A DNA stretch of 64,000 bases, from assembly GCA_017599285.1 (NCBI GenBank), contig JAGFXX010000001.1, forward strand, positions 1,922,001-1,986,000, given 5' to 3'. Shown piece after piece: positions 46,853 to 54,439 of the stretch (its first letter is position 1; each line of letters starts with the position of its first letter). The translations under genes were made by a program, and so were the position numbers. The notes below the pieces were generated by a model. That model was given only the letters and a program-made list of their open reading frames with translations. It ran no database searches and was not told the origin of the DNA. The DNA is from Cereibacter azotoformans (GTDB lineage: Bacteria > Pseudomonadota > Alphaproteobacteria > Rhodobacterales > Rhodobacteraceae).

Positions 46853-49041
46853 GTCGCCGCCCGGATCGCAGGGTTGACGATGAAGCGCCGGGCCGGGCGC
46901 CCGCCACGCGGCCCGCCTGGAACCGGAACCTGCCGGATCAGGTCTCCGACGACGAGCGCATCAAGAGCCGGATCAAGATCCGCCTTCGTCGCCAGGCCGG
47001 CCCGGTCCAGACGCAGCACGTCCGACGAGTTGAAGTCCTCCCATCCTTGCTCGATGATGAGCGCGGCCAGCTTTCTGCCCGCGCGGTCTTCCTTGGCGAC
47101 GGCGCCGTCGGCGTAGGCCCGGACAGCCATCGGCAGAACATAGGCTTCGATGAAGCCAGCGGCCCGGCCGAAGTGGTTCGGCGTGATCTCGAAGACATCC
47201 GGCCCACCGGCTGCCCAGTCGAGGAACGCGAGGATGAGTGACAGTCTCACGGCCATGCCCGGCAGCTTGCCGATGAACGACAGGAGCAGGCCTTCATTCT
47301 GCCCTTCCATATCACGGCACAACTTCCTGAACTCATTCAGGTAGTCCCGCGCTTCGTCATTGAAGTTGATGAACCACGGGCGCAGTTCGCCGTGCTCGTC
47401 GTTCACCATCGGCAGTTCGACGAGCCGCCGGAGCGCGTTTTCGATGAAGCCTTCATCCGCCAGGCGGTTCGGCCTCTTGATCGGCGCCGGCTCCGGCCAG
47501 ACCGGGATGAAGCGGGCGAGAAGCCCGTCGTCGTCGGTCTTCATCAGCAGCGACTTCAGCTTGTCCGGCTGGATGCCGCCGACAACTCCGACCGTCAGGC
47601 GGCTGATCCAAACCGGATCGCGGCCCATACGCTCGACGCTGTAGCCCTTGCCGCCGTAGGCTTCGAGCCAGAACGGCCGGTCGGTGCCGCCCGAGTAGCG
47701 GCTCATGTTCCCCAGCCAGCCCGACAGTTCATCGCGGAACATCATCGTGCCGCGTGGCTGCCCAGCGAGGATCACGGACAGCTTCTCGACCGTCGTATCG
47801 GCGAGCGCGTAGCGGGGCATCATAGGTTCAGGCCCCGGATCGGCTTCGCGCGGCTTCGGCGGAATGTCGTCGCCCGCCTTGATCGCGGCCTTGACGGCTT
47901 CCTTCCACGTCGATTCCGCCAGCTTCGCCACCTCGGCGCGGGCGCGCCACTCGCTTACCCGCGTCTGCGCTTCCTGCCGGGCGTTGCGCTCCACGATCCG
48001 CAGAGGCGCGAGAATGGCGTCGAGACCGGGTGACTTGCCTGCCGACGGGTTGCCGATTGCCATGGTCCAGATCAGCGGCGGCTCGGTCCAGCCATCCCAC
48101 GGGCAGGCCCACCGGCTGTTCCCGATCATCGCGCCCGCCACGCTCAGCAGGCCGGCGACAACGTAGTCGGCGGGCGCGCCCTTGGCCTCGGCCGCGCTGC
48201 CGATCCACGAGACCCACGCGGGCGCGAAGACTTCGTTCAGCGGCAGAACCGGAGCTTCAAGCAACTGCGGTTGCAGGTAGCGAGGATCAGGTTCGCCCCA
48301 GCCGTGCTCGGCAGCCGTCTGATCCGAAGATGCCGGGAACTCATAGGCCCGGATTGCCCGCCGCACCTGGTCGGCGCTGATGCCCTCTTCGACCGCATCG
48401 GCGAGGTCATATCCCTCTGGTGCGTCCGATCTGAGCTCCTCGCCCGGCAGATGCAGTATTTCGGCCGCGCCAGCCTCTCGCGCCAGTCGGGCAACCTCGT
48501 CGCCGAACTCGCGGCCAGGCTTGTCGGCATCGGTAGCAATGATGACGCGTCGGCCCTTCACGTACGCCCAGTCAGCCTTCGACGGCGCCTTCGCCCCGCC
48601 CGGCGGCGTCGTGCCGATCACTTCGGGCAGCAGCCCGGCGGCGGCATCGGCGACCTTCTCGCCCTCACCGATCAGCAACGCCGCTTCGGGACGCTGGGTG
48701 AACTCGTGCAGGCGGTAGAGCGGGCGAGGCTCCGGGAAGGCTTTCGCCATCCATGCGGGGCGTTTGCCAGGCGCCTCGCAAAAGGTGATCGGCAGGTACG
48801 TCTTGTCCGGCTCGCCGTCCTTACCCTTGAAGTCGAAGCGGGCAACGTAGCCGACGAGACCGCCGTCGGCCGTGGTGTAGCGCCAGACACTCGACGGCTT
48901 GTCGAGCTTCGTGTGCCGGAAGTCCATCGGCGGCGCATCCGCCGGCACCGGCACAACCGGACGCCTGCCATCGGCCTTGGGCGCAGTGCCCGCCTTCGCC
49001 AGTTCCTCCGGCGTGAACCGCGGATCGAACATCTTCGTCAA
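46849..49041 (-). CDS. TOPRIM / DUF3987 replication protein (primase-helicase type)
   Basis: 730 aa. The N-terminal part holds a TOPRIM-like domain (~120-210: LLIGEGEKVADAAAG ... VIIATDADKPGRE), the C-terminal ~450 residues are a DUF3987 ATPase with Walker A IGNPSAGKSPG and MMFRDELSGWLGNMSRYSGG as the Walker B region. The enzyme probably opens and primes the island origin. It overlaps its neighbours at both ends by 4 nt. Confidence 0.88.
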   Translation of the reverse strand: MTKMFDPRFTPEELAKAGTAPKADGRRPVVPVPADAPPMDFRHTKLDKPSSVWRYTTADGGLVGYVARFDFKGKDGEPDKTYLPITFCEAPGKRPAWMAKAFPEPRPLYRLHEFTQRPEAALLIGEGEKVADAAAGLLPEVIGTTPPGGAKAPSKADWAYVKGRRVIIATDADKPGREFGDEVARLAREAGAAEILHLPGEELRSDAPEGYDLADAVEEGISADQVRRAIRAYEFPASSDQTAAEHGWGEPDPRYLQPQLLEAPVLPLNEVFAPAWVSWIGSAAEAKGAPADYVVAGLLSVAGAMIGNSRWACPWDGWTEPPLIWTMAIGNPSAGKSPGLDAILAPLRIVERNARQEAQTRVSEWRARAEVAKLAESTWKEAVKAAIKAGDDIPPKPREADPGPEPMMPRYALADTTVEKLSVILAGQPRGTMMFRDELSGWLGNMSRYSGGTDRPFWLEAYGGKGYSVERMGRDPVWISRLTVGVVGGIQPDKLKSLLMKTDDDGLLARFIPVWPEPAPIKRPNRLADEGFIENALRRLVELPMVNDEHGELRPWFINFNDEARDYLNEFRKLCRDMEGQNEGLLLSFIGKLPGMAVRLSLILAFLDWAAGGPDVFEITPNHFGRAAGFIEAYVLPMAVRAYADGAVAKEDRAGRKLAALIIEQGWEDFNSSDVLRLDRAGLATKADLDPALDALVVGDLIRQVPVPGGPRGGRPARRFIVNPAIRAAT

Positions 49042-49337
49042 GTCTTCACTCCCAGCATCTTGGCCAGTTCGCGCGCGGCGTCGGCCTGCGTCATTCCTGC
49101 GAGGTAGGCGGCCAGCGAGACCGGATCGCCGCCCTTGTCATTTGTGGCAAAGTCGGCCCATCGGCCGGTCGTCAGGTTGATGGCGAAGCTGCCCGGCCGG
49201 TTGTCGGCGCGGCGCGGGTTGCGCGCGATCCACTCGCGGCCCGCCCGGCGCCCGTCCGGCAGCCATCGCGCCAGCAGCGCCGGCAGCACGGCGAGCGCGG
49301 CCCGGTTGACTTCGGCGAAGTCGATGCGGCCCTTCAT
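49038..49337 (-). CDS. Small primase-associated protein
   Basis: 99 aa. The block WLPDGRRAGREWIARNPRRADNRPGSFAINLTTGRWADFATNDKGGDPVSLAAYLAG is that found at the N-terminus of phage DNA primases, which recognises template, but here it is a separate gene and lacks zinc-ligand Cys residues. It overlaps the TOPRIM/DUF3987 gene by 4 nt and probably acts with it. Confidence 0.75.
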   Translation of the reverse strand: MKGRIDFAEVNRAALAVLPALLARWLPDGRRAGREWIARNPRRADNRPGSFAINLTTGRWADFATNDKGGDPVSLAAYLAGMTQADAARELAKMLGVKT

Positions 49338-49531
49338 GCGGCGCTCCCCCTCCTGCACAGCGGGATGATCGCCGCGCTGATAAGCTCGCCTCCGGTGCGG
49401 TCCGCATAGGACCGGGCGAAGCGTAGCGCCTCGGCCTGCGTCTCCCGGCTAGCGACGAACTCGCCGTCGGCCGTGATCCAGTAGACGCGGCTCCGGGGGG
49501 CGATGAGTTCTTCGACGCGGATGGCAGCCAT
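49334..49531 (-). CDS. Small island protein, unknown
   Basis: 65 aa (MAAIRVEELIAPRSRVYWITADGE...). Overlaps the next gene by 4 nt (ATGA). The VYWITADGEFVASRETQAEALRFARSYA pattern is a beta-hairpin plus helix seen in many small phage proteins without known function. Confidence 0.65.
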   Translation of the reverse strand: MAAIRVEELIAPRSRVYWITADGEFVASRETQAEALRFARSYADRTGGELISAAIIPLCRRGSAA

Positions 49532-49532
49532 G

Positions 49533-49913
49533 TCAGAGCCCCCCGTGCTGGTCGTAGAGATTGCGCAGCCACGCCGCCTGCTTCTCGGACAGGTGGCGCC
49601 CGGCCCCGAGAATGCCGGTTGCCTTCACGATGAAGTCGCGCTGGTTGTCGGTCAGCCGGTCGAGCGCGTGGAACCGCAGCCACGACGCCATGTCGAAGAG
49701 CGACGGCTCGGCGGGGTCCGGTCGGGTCCATTGCATCGGCTCCGGCTCGGTCGCGGACGTGAGGCGGGACACGAGGTCGTGGAAGTCGAGACCGGCGGCA
49801 CGAAGCTGCCGATCGATGGCGCGGACGGTGGCGACGATCTCGCCATCTGCATCGGACGCCAGGCGCGGGATCAGCAGCGCGATCTTCGAGGGGATCGGGG
49901 TCATGACGCTCAT
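49533..49913 (-). CDS. Small island protein, unknown
   Basis: 126 aa from the ATG at 49913, whose ATGA overlaps the end of a 31-aa ORF. All-helical; PSKIALLIPRLASDADGEIVATVRAIDRQLRAAG and LTDNQRDFIVKATGIL recur in proteins of alphaproteobacterial phages as far as I recall. Function not known. Confidence 0.65.
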   Translation of the reverse strand: MSVMTPIPSKIALLIPRLASDADGEIVATVRAIDRQLRAAGLDFHDLVSRLTSATEPEPMQWTRPDPAEPSLFDMASWLRFHALDRLTDNQRDFIVKATGILGAGRHLSEKQAAWLRNLYDQHGGL

Positions 49914-50005
49914 GGCCACATCCCTCGCGTGGTCCGGTCGGACAGGCGGGCGGCGTGGATCGCGAAGCCCGTCTGGATCAGGAACAGGTCGATCCACCGC
50001 AGCAT
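49910..50005 (-). CDS. Micro-ORF of 31 aa between coupled island genes
   Basis: Starts MLRWIDLFLIQTGFAIHAAR. It fills exactly the gap between two small genes: it starts 1 nt after the stop of the 79-aa gene and its stop overlaps the next start (ATGA). The tight packing suggests it is really translated. A short hydrophobic/amphipathic helix is predicted for the N-terminal half. Confidence 0.5.
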   Translation of the reverse strand: MLRWIDLFLIQTGFAIHAARLSDRTTRGMWP

Positions 50006-50006
50006 G

Positions 50007-50246
50007 TCAGGCCTCCGCTTTCGCGCCGAAGGCGGGCGCCAGAGCACTCGCGAGACTCCCGGCGAAGTCGCGCTCGTAGACATAGACGGGATCGCCCGGC
50101 TTGCGGCCGTCGAGCGCCCAGGAGGCGGCCAGCGCGGCCCCGATGTCGGCGAATGTGCCGTGCTTCAGTATCCCGCCACGGACGCGGAGGATCACGTCAA
50201 AGCCGCTCTCAGGGTTCGGATAGATACGGATGTGGCCGATCTTCAT
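50007..50246 (-). CDS. Small island protein, unknown
   Basis: 79 aa from the ATG at 50246 (MKIGHIRIYPNPESG...). It contains a beta-rich N-terminal half and RKPGDPVYVYERDF. An open extension to 50300 overlaps the AlpA-like gene and is less likely. Two nucleotides separate it from the upstream gene. Confidence 0.6.
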   Translation of the reverse strand: MKIGHIRIYPNPESGFDVILRVRGGILKHGTFADIGAALAASWALDGRKPGDPVYVYERDFAGSLASALAPAFGAKAEA

Positions 50247-50248
50247 TA

Positions 50249-50524
50249 TCAGCCCTCCGACGTCGAGCGGCGCAGGTTGCCCAGTCGCTCGGCCGCCCAC
50301 TTGTCCAGTTCCACGACGGGATAGAGGGGGGTCGCGCCGGACTTCTGGAACGCCGGGCCGCCGCCGTGGCAGGCGAGGCGCGCGAGTGAGGCGGGCGCCA
50401 GGATGATGCCGTGAGCGAGTTCAAGATACTGGCTCGCCTCGAAGCGGCGCAGGCGCGGCTTGCGCAGGGCAGCCGGCAGGGTGTGCGGGATCGGTCCCGC
50501 GAACGGGTTGATTTGGGTGTTCAT
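50249..50524 (-). CDS. AlpA/excisionase-like helix-turn-helix protein
   Basis: 91 aa. RRFEASQYLELAHGIILAPASLARLACHGGGPAFQKSGATPLYPVVELDKWAAERL follows the winged-helix pattern of AlpA/Xis proteins: short HTH, GPxF turn, Y-x-x-x-x-L-D-x-W end. In PICIs AlpA switches on the integrase and replication module or acts in excision. Position at the head of the small-gene/replication operon fits. The ATG at 50524 is the only sensible start. Confidence 0.7.
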   Translation of the reverse strand: MNTQINPFAGPIPHTLPAALRKPRLRRFEASQYLELAHGIILAPASLARLACHGGGPAFQKSGATPLYPVVELDKWAAERLGNLRRSTSEG

Positions 50525-50577
50525 GCTTTGCTCCGGTTCTGTGCGGCCGCGCCGCAATCGTCTGAGCGGGCAGAAGC

Positions 50578-50608
50578 CTCCGCCCGCCCCCTTTTTTAGG
50601 GCGGCGGG
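50578..50608 (-). terminator. Hairpin at the end of the 324-aa cargo-like gene
   Basis: On the minus strand CCGCCGCCC, loop TAAAAAA, then GGGGGCGG: the stem includes the last Pro codons and the stop codon TAA of the gene. It would separate this gene from the AlpA operon. Confidence 0.4.
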
Positions 50609-51570
50609 ATCAGCCCATAGGCAACCCGCTTCATTTCTCGAACAGCCAGTGAGGCGTTGATGTCCAGTTTCGAGCGGTAGTCTCGCCACTCTTTCCGAGC
50701 TGCGGCCTCTTCTTCGTCATCTCCGCAGAAATAGGTAACGGTCTTTCCGTCCCGGTGAATCTTGGCTAGCGGATCGATGTGGATTCGAGGCGCAACACCT
50801 TTTTCAAACCTTTGCGGCAAGCCCAACTCCGCCGCTTGGAAGATGTCGAGCGCATATTCGCGCGGCTCCGGAATGTCGATGTAGCGGCCAAAAACCCATC
50901 GGCCGTTCACGACGTGAAAGTGGTAATCCAGAATTTCGTGGTTGTCCGGCTGGTCGTTTCCGAAGTCGTATCGACCAATGGGATCAATCTCAGGCCGGTA
51001 GACGGGCGCACCGAGGCTGCGCCAGCCGTGTGGAATCCCGCCAATGATATCTTCTTTCCACTGCGATAGCCAAGCTATGTCCCCGGTGGAAACTATATCC
51101 TTGCCGATCCTCGCAATCGGCCGGCAGTACCTGTGCATGATGTGCCAAGGTACGTTGTCCTGCGGGAGCCAACCTCCGTTTGGGTCGTCATGCATCAGCA
51201 TGGACATGAAGCCGTAAGGTGCGGGATTGCATTCAAGCGCGGTCGGGCTGAAGTCCACAACCTCAGTGGGATGAGACGCGATTACAGGAACTGCCTCAAG
51301 AATAGAGCTTGCCAATTCAATGGTCATGCCGGCCTTCCGTAGCGCGGCTACGATTGCCACCGCGTTACGAGCTTGCCTCGTGAGGCGTCGTGTAGTCTTG
51401 CTCCCGCGCCCTCCACCCATGATCCCGCGACGCATGTAATCTCCGGACAGGAGGTACCGCACGTCGCGTTCTGTCTGGCCGGTCCACTCGGCTAGCTCAG
51501 CGTTAGAGATGCGGCCGGTCCACCAAGCCAGCACCTTCTCGCGGTCAAATTCCAGTTTCGCGGTATCCAT
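50596..51570 (-). CDS. Island cargo-like protein with N-terminal HTH, function unknown
   Basis: 324 aa from the ATG at 51570 (an ATG at 51585 is also in frame). Residues ~10-75 look like a DNA-binding helix-turn-helix region (WWTGRISNAELAEWTGQTE, then KTTRRLTRQARNAVAIVAAL). The rest has no motif I recognise. GC content is visibly lower than in neighbouring genes, suggesting separate acquisition. It has its own promoter inside a palindrome (51579-51623) and a 3' hairpin, so it is a self-contained unit. Possible roles: defence or helper interference; unproven. Confidence 0.7.
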   Translation of the reverse strand: MDTAKLEFDREKVLAWWTGRISNAELAEWTGQTERDVRYLLSGDYMRRGIMGGGRGSKTTRRLTRQARNAVAIVAALRKAGMTIELASSILEAVPVIASHPTEVVDFSPTALECNPAPYGFMSMLMHDDPNGGWLPQDNVPWHIMHRYCRPIARIGKDIVSTGDIAWLSQWKEDIIGGIPHGWRSLGAPVYRPEIDPIGRYDFGNDQPDNHEILDYHFHVVNGRWVFGRYIDIPEPREYALDIFQAAELGLPQRFEKGVAPRIHIDPLAKIHRDGKTVTYFCGDDEEEAAARKEWRDYRSKLDINASLAVREMKRVAYGLIPPP

Positions 51571-51578
51571 GTCACTCC

Positions 51579-51623
51579 GCCCCATCTTAATGCCAACCTA
51601 ATGGCGTTTGATGGGGCAGTCAA
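51579..51623 (-). promoter_or_regulatory. Promoter embedded in a long palindrome before the cargo-like gene
   Basis: Minus-strand TTGACT (51618-51623), 17-nt spacer, TAGGTT (51595-51600). The spacer and -10 lie within a 39-nt inverted repeat (51579-51617; outer arms GCCCCATC and GATGGGGC, inner 7-bp arms, 6-nt centre). A GGAG site follows directly. This is the layout of an autoregulated promoter. Confidence 0.65.
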
Positions 51624-51685
51624 GCAAAAAGACAATCGCTGTCTTTAAGGGCGAGCCGCCACCACAGCGGCCCGCCGTCGGCAGA

Positions 51686-52075
51686 TCAGGCGGCCCGTCC
51701 GGCGCGGTAGGCGAGCACGGCGTCACGCCATCCCTGCATCGCGATTTCCAACGACGCGACGCGGCCTTCTTGGTGGTCGCGGAATGCGTCACGCAGAAAG
51801 CCGAACTCGATGGAATCGAAATTGGCCAGAAGATCCTTCATCTTGCGGTCTTCGAGCCACTTCTCACGGTAGGCAGCGGCTTCTTCCATCGTGCCGCCCT
51901 CGGCCAGCCAGTTGATCGACGCGCCGCTTTCGTCCGCCCACTTGATGAAGTCGGGCGTCAAAACGATATCGCCAAGGCGCTTGCGGACCTTGGGCGGGGT
52001 CAGGTCGAACCATTCGCAGAACAGCGCGAGCCGGTCCACTGCGGTCATGGTCTCGGTCGTCGTCGCGCTGGTCAT
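51686..52075 (-). CDS. Small regulator-like island protein
   Basis: 129 aa. An HTH-like N-terminus (FCEWFDLTPPKVRKRLGDI) and the segment DFIKWADESGASINWLAEGG, which resembles DILDFARANGMSLDWLYFGD of the preceding gene. Overlaps that gene by 4 nt. Phage repressor-type proteins often carry a W-L-x-x-G segment after their HTH. Function unknown. Confidence 0.65.
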   Translation of the reverse strand: MTSATTTETMTAVDRLALFCEWFDLTPPKVRKRLGDIVLTPDFIKWADESGASINWLAEGGTMEEAAAYREKWLEDRKMKDLLANFDSIEFGFLRDAFRDHQEGRVASLEIAMQGWRDAVLAYRAGRAA

Positions 52076-52323
52076 ACCCGGCCCTCCCGTGCAGCGTTGT
52101 GCGCCCGCATCACGAGCGGCATCGCGTCGCCAAAGTACAGCCAGTCGAGCGACATGCCGTTCGCGCGGGCGAAGTCGAGGATGTCGTCGGTCGGCGCCCC
52201 GTCAGCGTCGAGGATCGCCTCGGGCGGCGTGGTGCCGGTCAGCTTGGCGAACTTCGCCAGGCGCTCGGCGGTCCCTGTGGGCAAACGGATATCGTTCCCG
52301 AAGTTCGGGTTACAGGTCGTCAT
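52072..52323 (-). CDS. Small regulator-like island protein, first gene of the leftward operon
   Basis: 83 aa from the ATG at 52323. LAKFAKLTGTTPPEAILDAD, then DILDFARANGMSLDWLYFGDAMP. It is the first gene behind the leftward promoter of the switch, the place where phages put cro-like or anti-repressor genes. An open extension to 52353 overlaps the operator. Confidence 0.65.
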   Translation of the reverse strand: MTTCNPNFGNDIRLPTGTAERLAKFAKLTGTTPPEAILDADGAPTDDILDFARANGMSLDWLYFGDAMPLVMRAHNAAREGRV

Positions 52324-52326
52324 TGG

Positions 52327-52387
52327 TTGCTCCTGCGCTGGGTTGTGATACAATTAGTTCATAGCACCACTGAACTAATTAGGTCAA
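52327..52387. promoter_or_regulatory. Divergent promoters and inverted-repeat operator of the island switch
   Basis: Perfect 10-bp arms AATTAGTTCA (52352-52361) and TGAACTAATT (52371-52380), 9 nt apart. Leftward promoter: TTGACC (52382-52387, minus strand), 18-nt spacer, TATGAA (52358-52363). Rightward promoter: TTGCTC (52327-52332), 16-nt spacer, TACAAT (52349-52354). The operator halves cover both -10 regions, as in a lysogeny-type switch. Confidence 0.7.
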
Positions 52388-52392
52388 TGCCG

Positions 52393-52644
52393 ATGACAAC
52401 GCCAGATCAGCTTCGCGCGGCCCGTGCCCTCCTGGGGATGTCGCAGCCCACCGTCGCCGAAGCGGCCGGCGTCTCGACCATGACACTGAAGCGCGCCGAA
52501 GGGTCAGCCACGCCGGCTGCATCGGCCGAAGCTGTTGCTGCAATCCGGGCAGCCCTCGAAGCGGCTGGGGTCGAGTTCATCGGCGAGACCGGCGTGCAGG
52601 TGGCTCCCAGGGAAGAACCGGATGAAGAATGTGAACCCGCCTGA
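52393..52644 (+). CDS. Xre-family HTH repressor of the island
   Basis: 83 aa (an ATG two codons earlier at 52387 is possible). DQLRAARALLGMSQPTVAEAAGVSTMTLKRAEG is a textbook Xre/Cro HTH, followed by a helix and a short strand AAGVEFI. Sole rightward gene of the island, divergent from the main operon across the inverted-repeat operator: the expected place of the master repressor whose inactivation by a helper would induce the island. Confidence 0.85.
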   Translation: MTTPDQLRAARALLGMSQPTVAEAAGVSTMTLKRAEGSATPAASAEAVAAIRAALEAAGVEFIGETGVQVAPREEPDEECEPA

Positions 52645-52743
52645 TCGCGTGCGGGTCAGCCCGTGACTGACAACTCGTCATTCACCGCCGCGTCGTTCGC
52701 CCCACGTGCGCGCCATCGGCGACACGCTCAAGGCCGCGCGAGG

Positions 52744-52770
52744 GGTTAATTCGGTTAATTGGGTTGATTG
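52744..52770 (+). repeat. Tandem nonamer locus 3
   Basis: Plus-strand GGTTAATTC, GGTTAATTG, GGTTGATTG in the gap between the repressor and integrase genes. Same unit as at 42092 and 46707 but opposite orientation. The 182-bp gap contains no other gene that I can support. Confidence 0.7.
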
Positions 52771-52825
52771 GGACAGGAGGGGTCTTCTTCTCGGCGCCTC
52801 TGCCCCCTGTTCCCCTGATCCCCCG

Positions 52826-54130
52826 CTAAACTGCGATCCCGGCCGCGCTCGGCTCTTCCGGCAGCAGATCCGCGAAGCCCGCCAGGCGCGCGATCTCGGA
52901 ACTGATCGCCGTGGCGGCTTCCACGAGGAACGGCGCGGCGAACGACGTGTAGTTCCGGCCGGTGACCGTGAAGCTCTTGCGGTGCCCGACGACGGCGCCA
53001 GCAACGGCTTCGGCGATGCCTAGCCGCTCCTGGGCGAGCGTCACGACCGTGCGGCGGGCAGTGTGCGGCGACACGTCGGTGATGCCAGCCCGGTCACACA
53101 GACGCTTGAAGGCGGCATACCCGCCGCCGTAGTGCTCGCCCTGTCGCAACGTCGGCAGCACGAAGTCGCCGCGCCGGTCGAGGCTCGACAGCAGCTTGAC
53201 GACGGGCGCCCCCAGCGGACGCAGTGACCGACCTTCCTTGCTGTCGTCCAGCGTGGCAGTCGCATGAGCGAGGTCGAGCGCATCCCACCGCAGAGCCTCG
53301 ATCTCGCTCTTCCGCCAGCCGGTGAGACAGGTCAGCTTGGCGAAGGCGACAGTCTGCCAGTACTGATCGTCTGCTTCTCGAATGACCTTGCCCAAGCTCA
53401 CAAGCTCGTCGTCGCTGAAGCGCCGATGCCGCACGTTGTCGGCCGGGGTCTTCACACCGGATGTCGGGTTCGTCTCAATGATGCCCCGGTCAACCGCATA
53501 GGAGAAGATACCGCCCAGCAAGCCCGCGGTTCTGGCAGCCGTTCCCTTGCCACCTCTCACGTTGATGGTGCCGCGCAACTTGTCGCTCTTCCCCTTCACG
53601 GCAGTCTTCCCGGCGATCACGTCGCGGACGAGTCCGGCCACGTCGGCGCGGGTGATGTCGATCACGAGCTTCCGCCCCAGCAACGGCTTGATATGCCGGG
53701 CGATCCGGCCCCGGTCAGTGACGAGCGTGCTGGCCTTCTTAGATCGGCCGCCCTTCCCCAGGATCAGGCCCTTGTCGGCAGCCTTGAGGTAGTCGTCGCA
53801 CAACTCGGCCAGCGTGATCGACTTGCGCCGGGTCAGCTTCTCTTCCTGCGGGTCTTCGCCGGCCGCCACCTCGCCCAGCTTGATCCGGGCCTGCTTCCGG
53901 GCTTCGTCCGGCGTAACGGCGCCATGGTTGCCGATCTTGAAGAACCGCTGCCGGCCGTTCTGCCGGTAGCGCACGACATAGGTTTTCGTCCCGCTCGGCC
54001 ACACGCGGATGCCGAAGCCCGACATCTCGTCGTCCCATTCGAAGTAGTCCCGCTCCCGCGCTTCGAGACCGTCAACCGCCCTCTTGTTCAGCTTCATCTT
54101 GCCCTCGATCCACCGCTTCCCCTTGCTCAC
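52826..54130 (-). CDS. Tyrosine integrase of the island
   Basis: 434 aa. N-terminal DUF4102-type arm-binding domain (LNKRAVDGLEARERDYFEWDDEMSGFGIRVWPSG), core-binding domain, then the catalytic residues: Arg in TGWRKSEIEALRW, H-x-x-R in HTARRTVVT, His in GHRKS and the Tyr nucleophile in GRNYTSF. Full length for P4-type integrases that use tRNA genes. It lies 184 bp from attR, and its promoter region carries the 21-bp end repeat. Confidence 0.96.
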   Translation of the reverse strand: MSKGKRWIEGKMKLNKRAVDGLEARERDYFEWDDEMSGFGIRVWPSGTKTYVVRYRQNGRQRFFKIGNHGAVTPDEARKQARIKLGEVAAGEDPQEEKLTRRKSITLAELCDDYLKAADKGLILGKGGRSKKASTLVTDRGRIARHIKPLLGRKLVIDITRADVAGLVRDVIAGKTAVKGKSDKLRGTINVRGGKGTAARTAGLLGGIFSYAVDRGIIETNPTSGVKTPADNVRHRRFSDDELVSLGKVIREADDQYWQTVAFAKLTCLTGWRKSEIEALRWDALDLAHATATLDDSKEGRSLRPLGAPVVKLLSSLDRRGDFVLPTLRQGEHYGGGYAAFKRLCDRAGITDVSPHTARRTVVTLAQERLGIAEAVAGAVVGHRKSFTVTGRNYTSFAAPFLVEAATAISSEIARLAGFADLLPEEPSAAGIAV

Positions 54131-54163
54131 TGTAGAGGCCCTTCCCGAAGGCAGTTCTCAGCA

Positions 54164-54184
54164 CAGTGAGCGTATAGTGAGCAG
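54164..54184 (+). repeat. 21-bp end repeat, right copy
   Basis: Identical to 40015-40035. It lies between the predicted int promoter and the int start codon, so protein binding there could also repress int. Confidence 0.7.
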
Positions 54185-54248
54185 TTGAAAGCGACTTCCG
54201 GCAAGAGGCGCAAAAGAGGTGAAAACGGCTGAAACGCCCTAAGCTACT

Positions 54249-54278
54249 GTTATAACTTGCCTATGCGCATCCGCGCAA
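54249..54278 (-). promoter_or_regulatory. Predicted int promoter
   Basis: Minus-strand TTGCGC (54273-54278), 18-nt spacer, TATAAC (54249-54254); start near 54242, leaving a ~110-nt leader. The surrounding 54240-54310 is AT-richer and has repeated TTGCG/CGCAA words that may be integrase arm sites. Confidence 0.5.
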
Positions 54279-54313
54279 TCTTGCGCAAAGTGTCGCAAAT
54301 GGCTTGTGCTTTT

Positions 54314-54363
54314 CCTCCGAAGGCAGAGGTCACACGTTCGAATCGTGTCGGGTGCGCCATAAA
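54314..54363 (+). repeat. attR of the island (original tRNA-Arg 3' fragment)
   Basis: 50-bp copy of 39924-39973 with one mismatch (T54330). It has no 5' tRNA half, so it is not a functional tRNA gene. Confidence 0.93.
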
Positions 54364-54439
54364 TCAGACAGTTAGCGGCTAGCTGGACAGCAGCGCCACG
54401 AATACGCCCCGGAAACGGGCGGTTTCGAGCGCTGCGCGG

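Noticed and set aside
52706..53023. A 105-codon plus-strand frame over the nonamer locus 3
   Set aside because: It runs antisense into the integrase coding region and its only motif-like part is the translation of the nonamer array.
54314..54363. Second tRNA-Arg gene
   Set aside because: Only the 3' half is present; the 5' acceptor and D-arm are missing, so it is the attR fragment.
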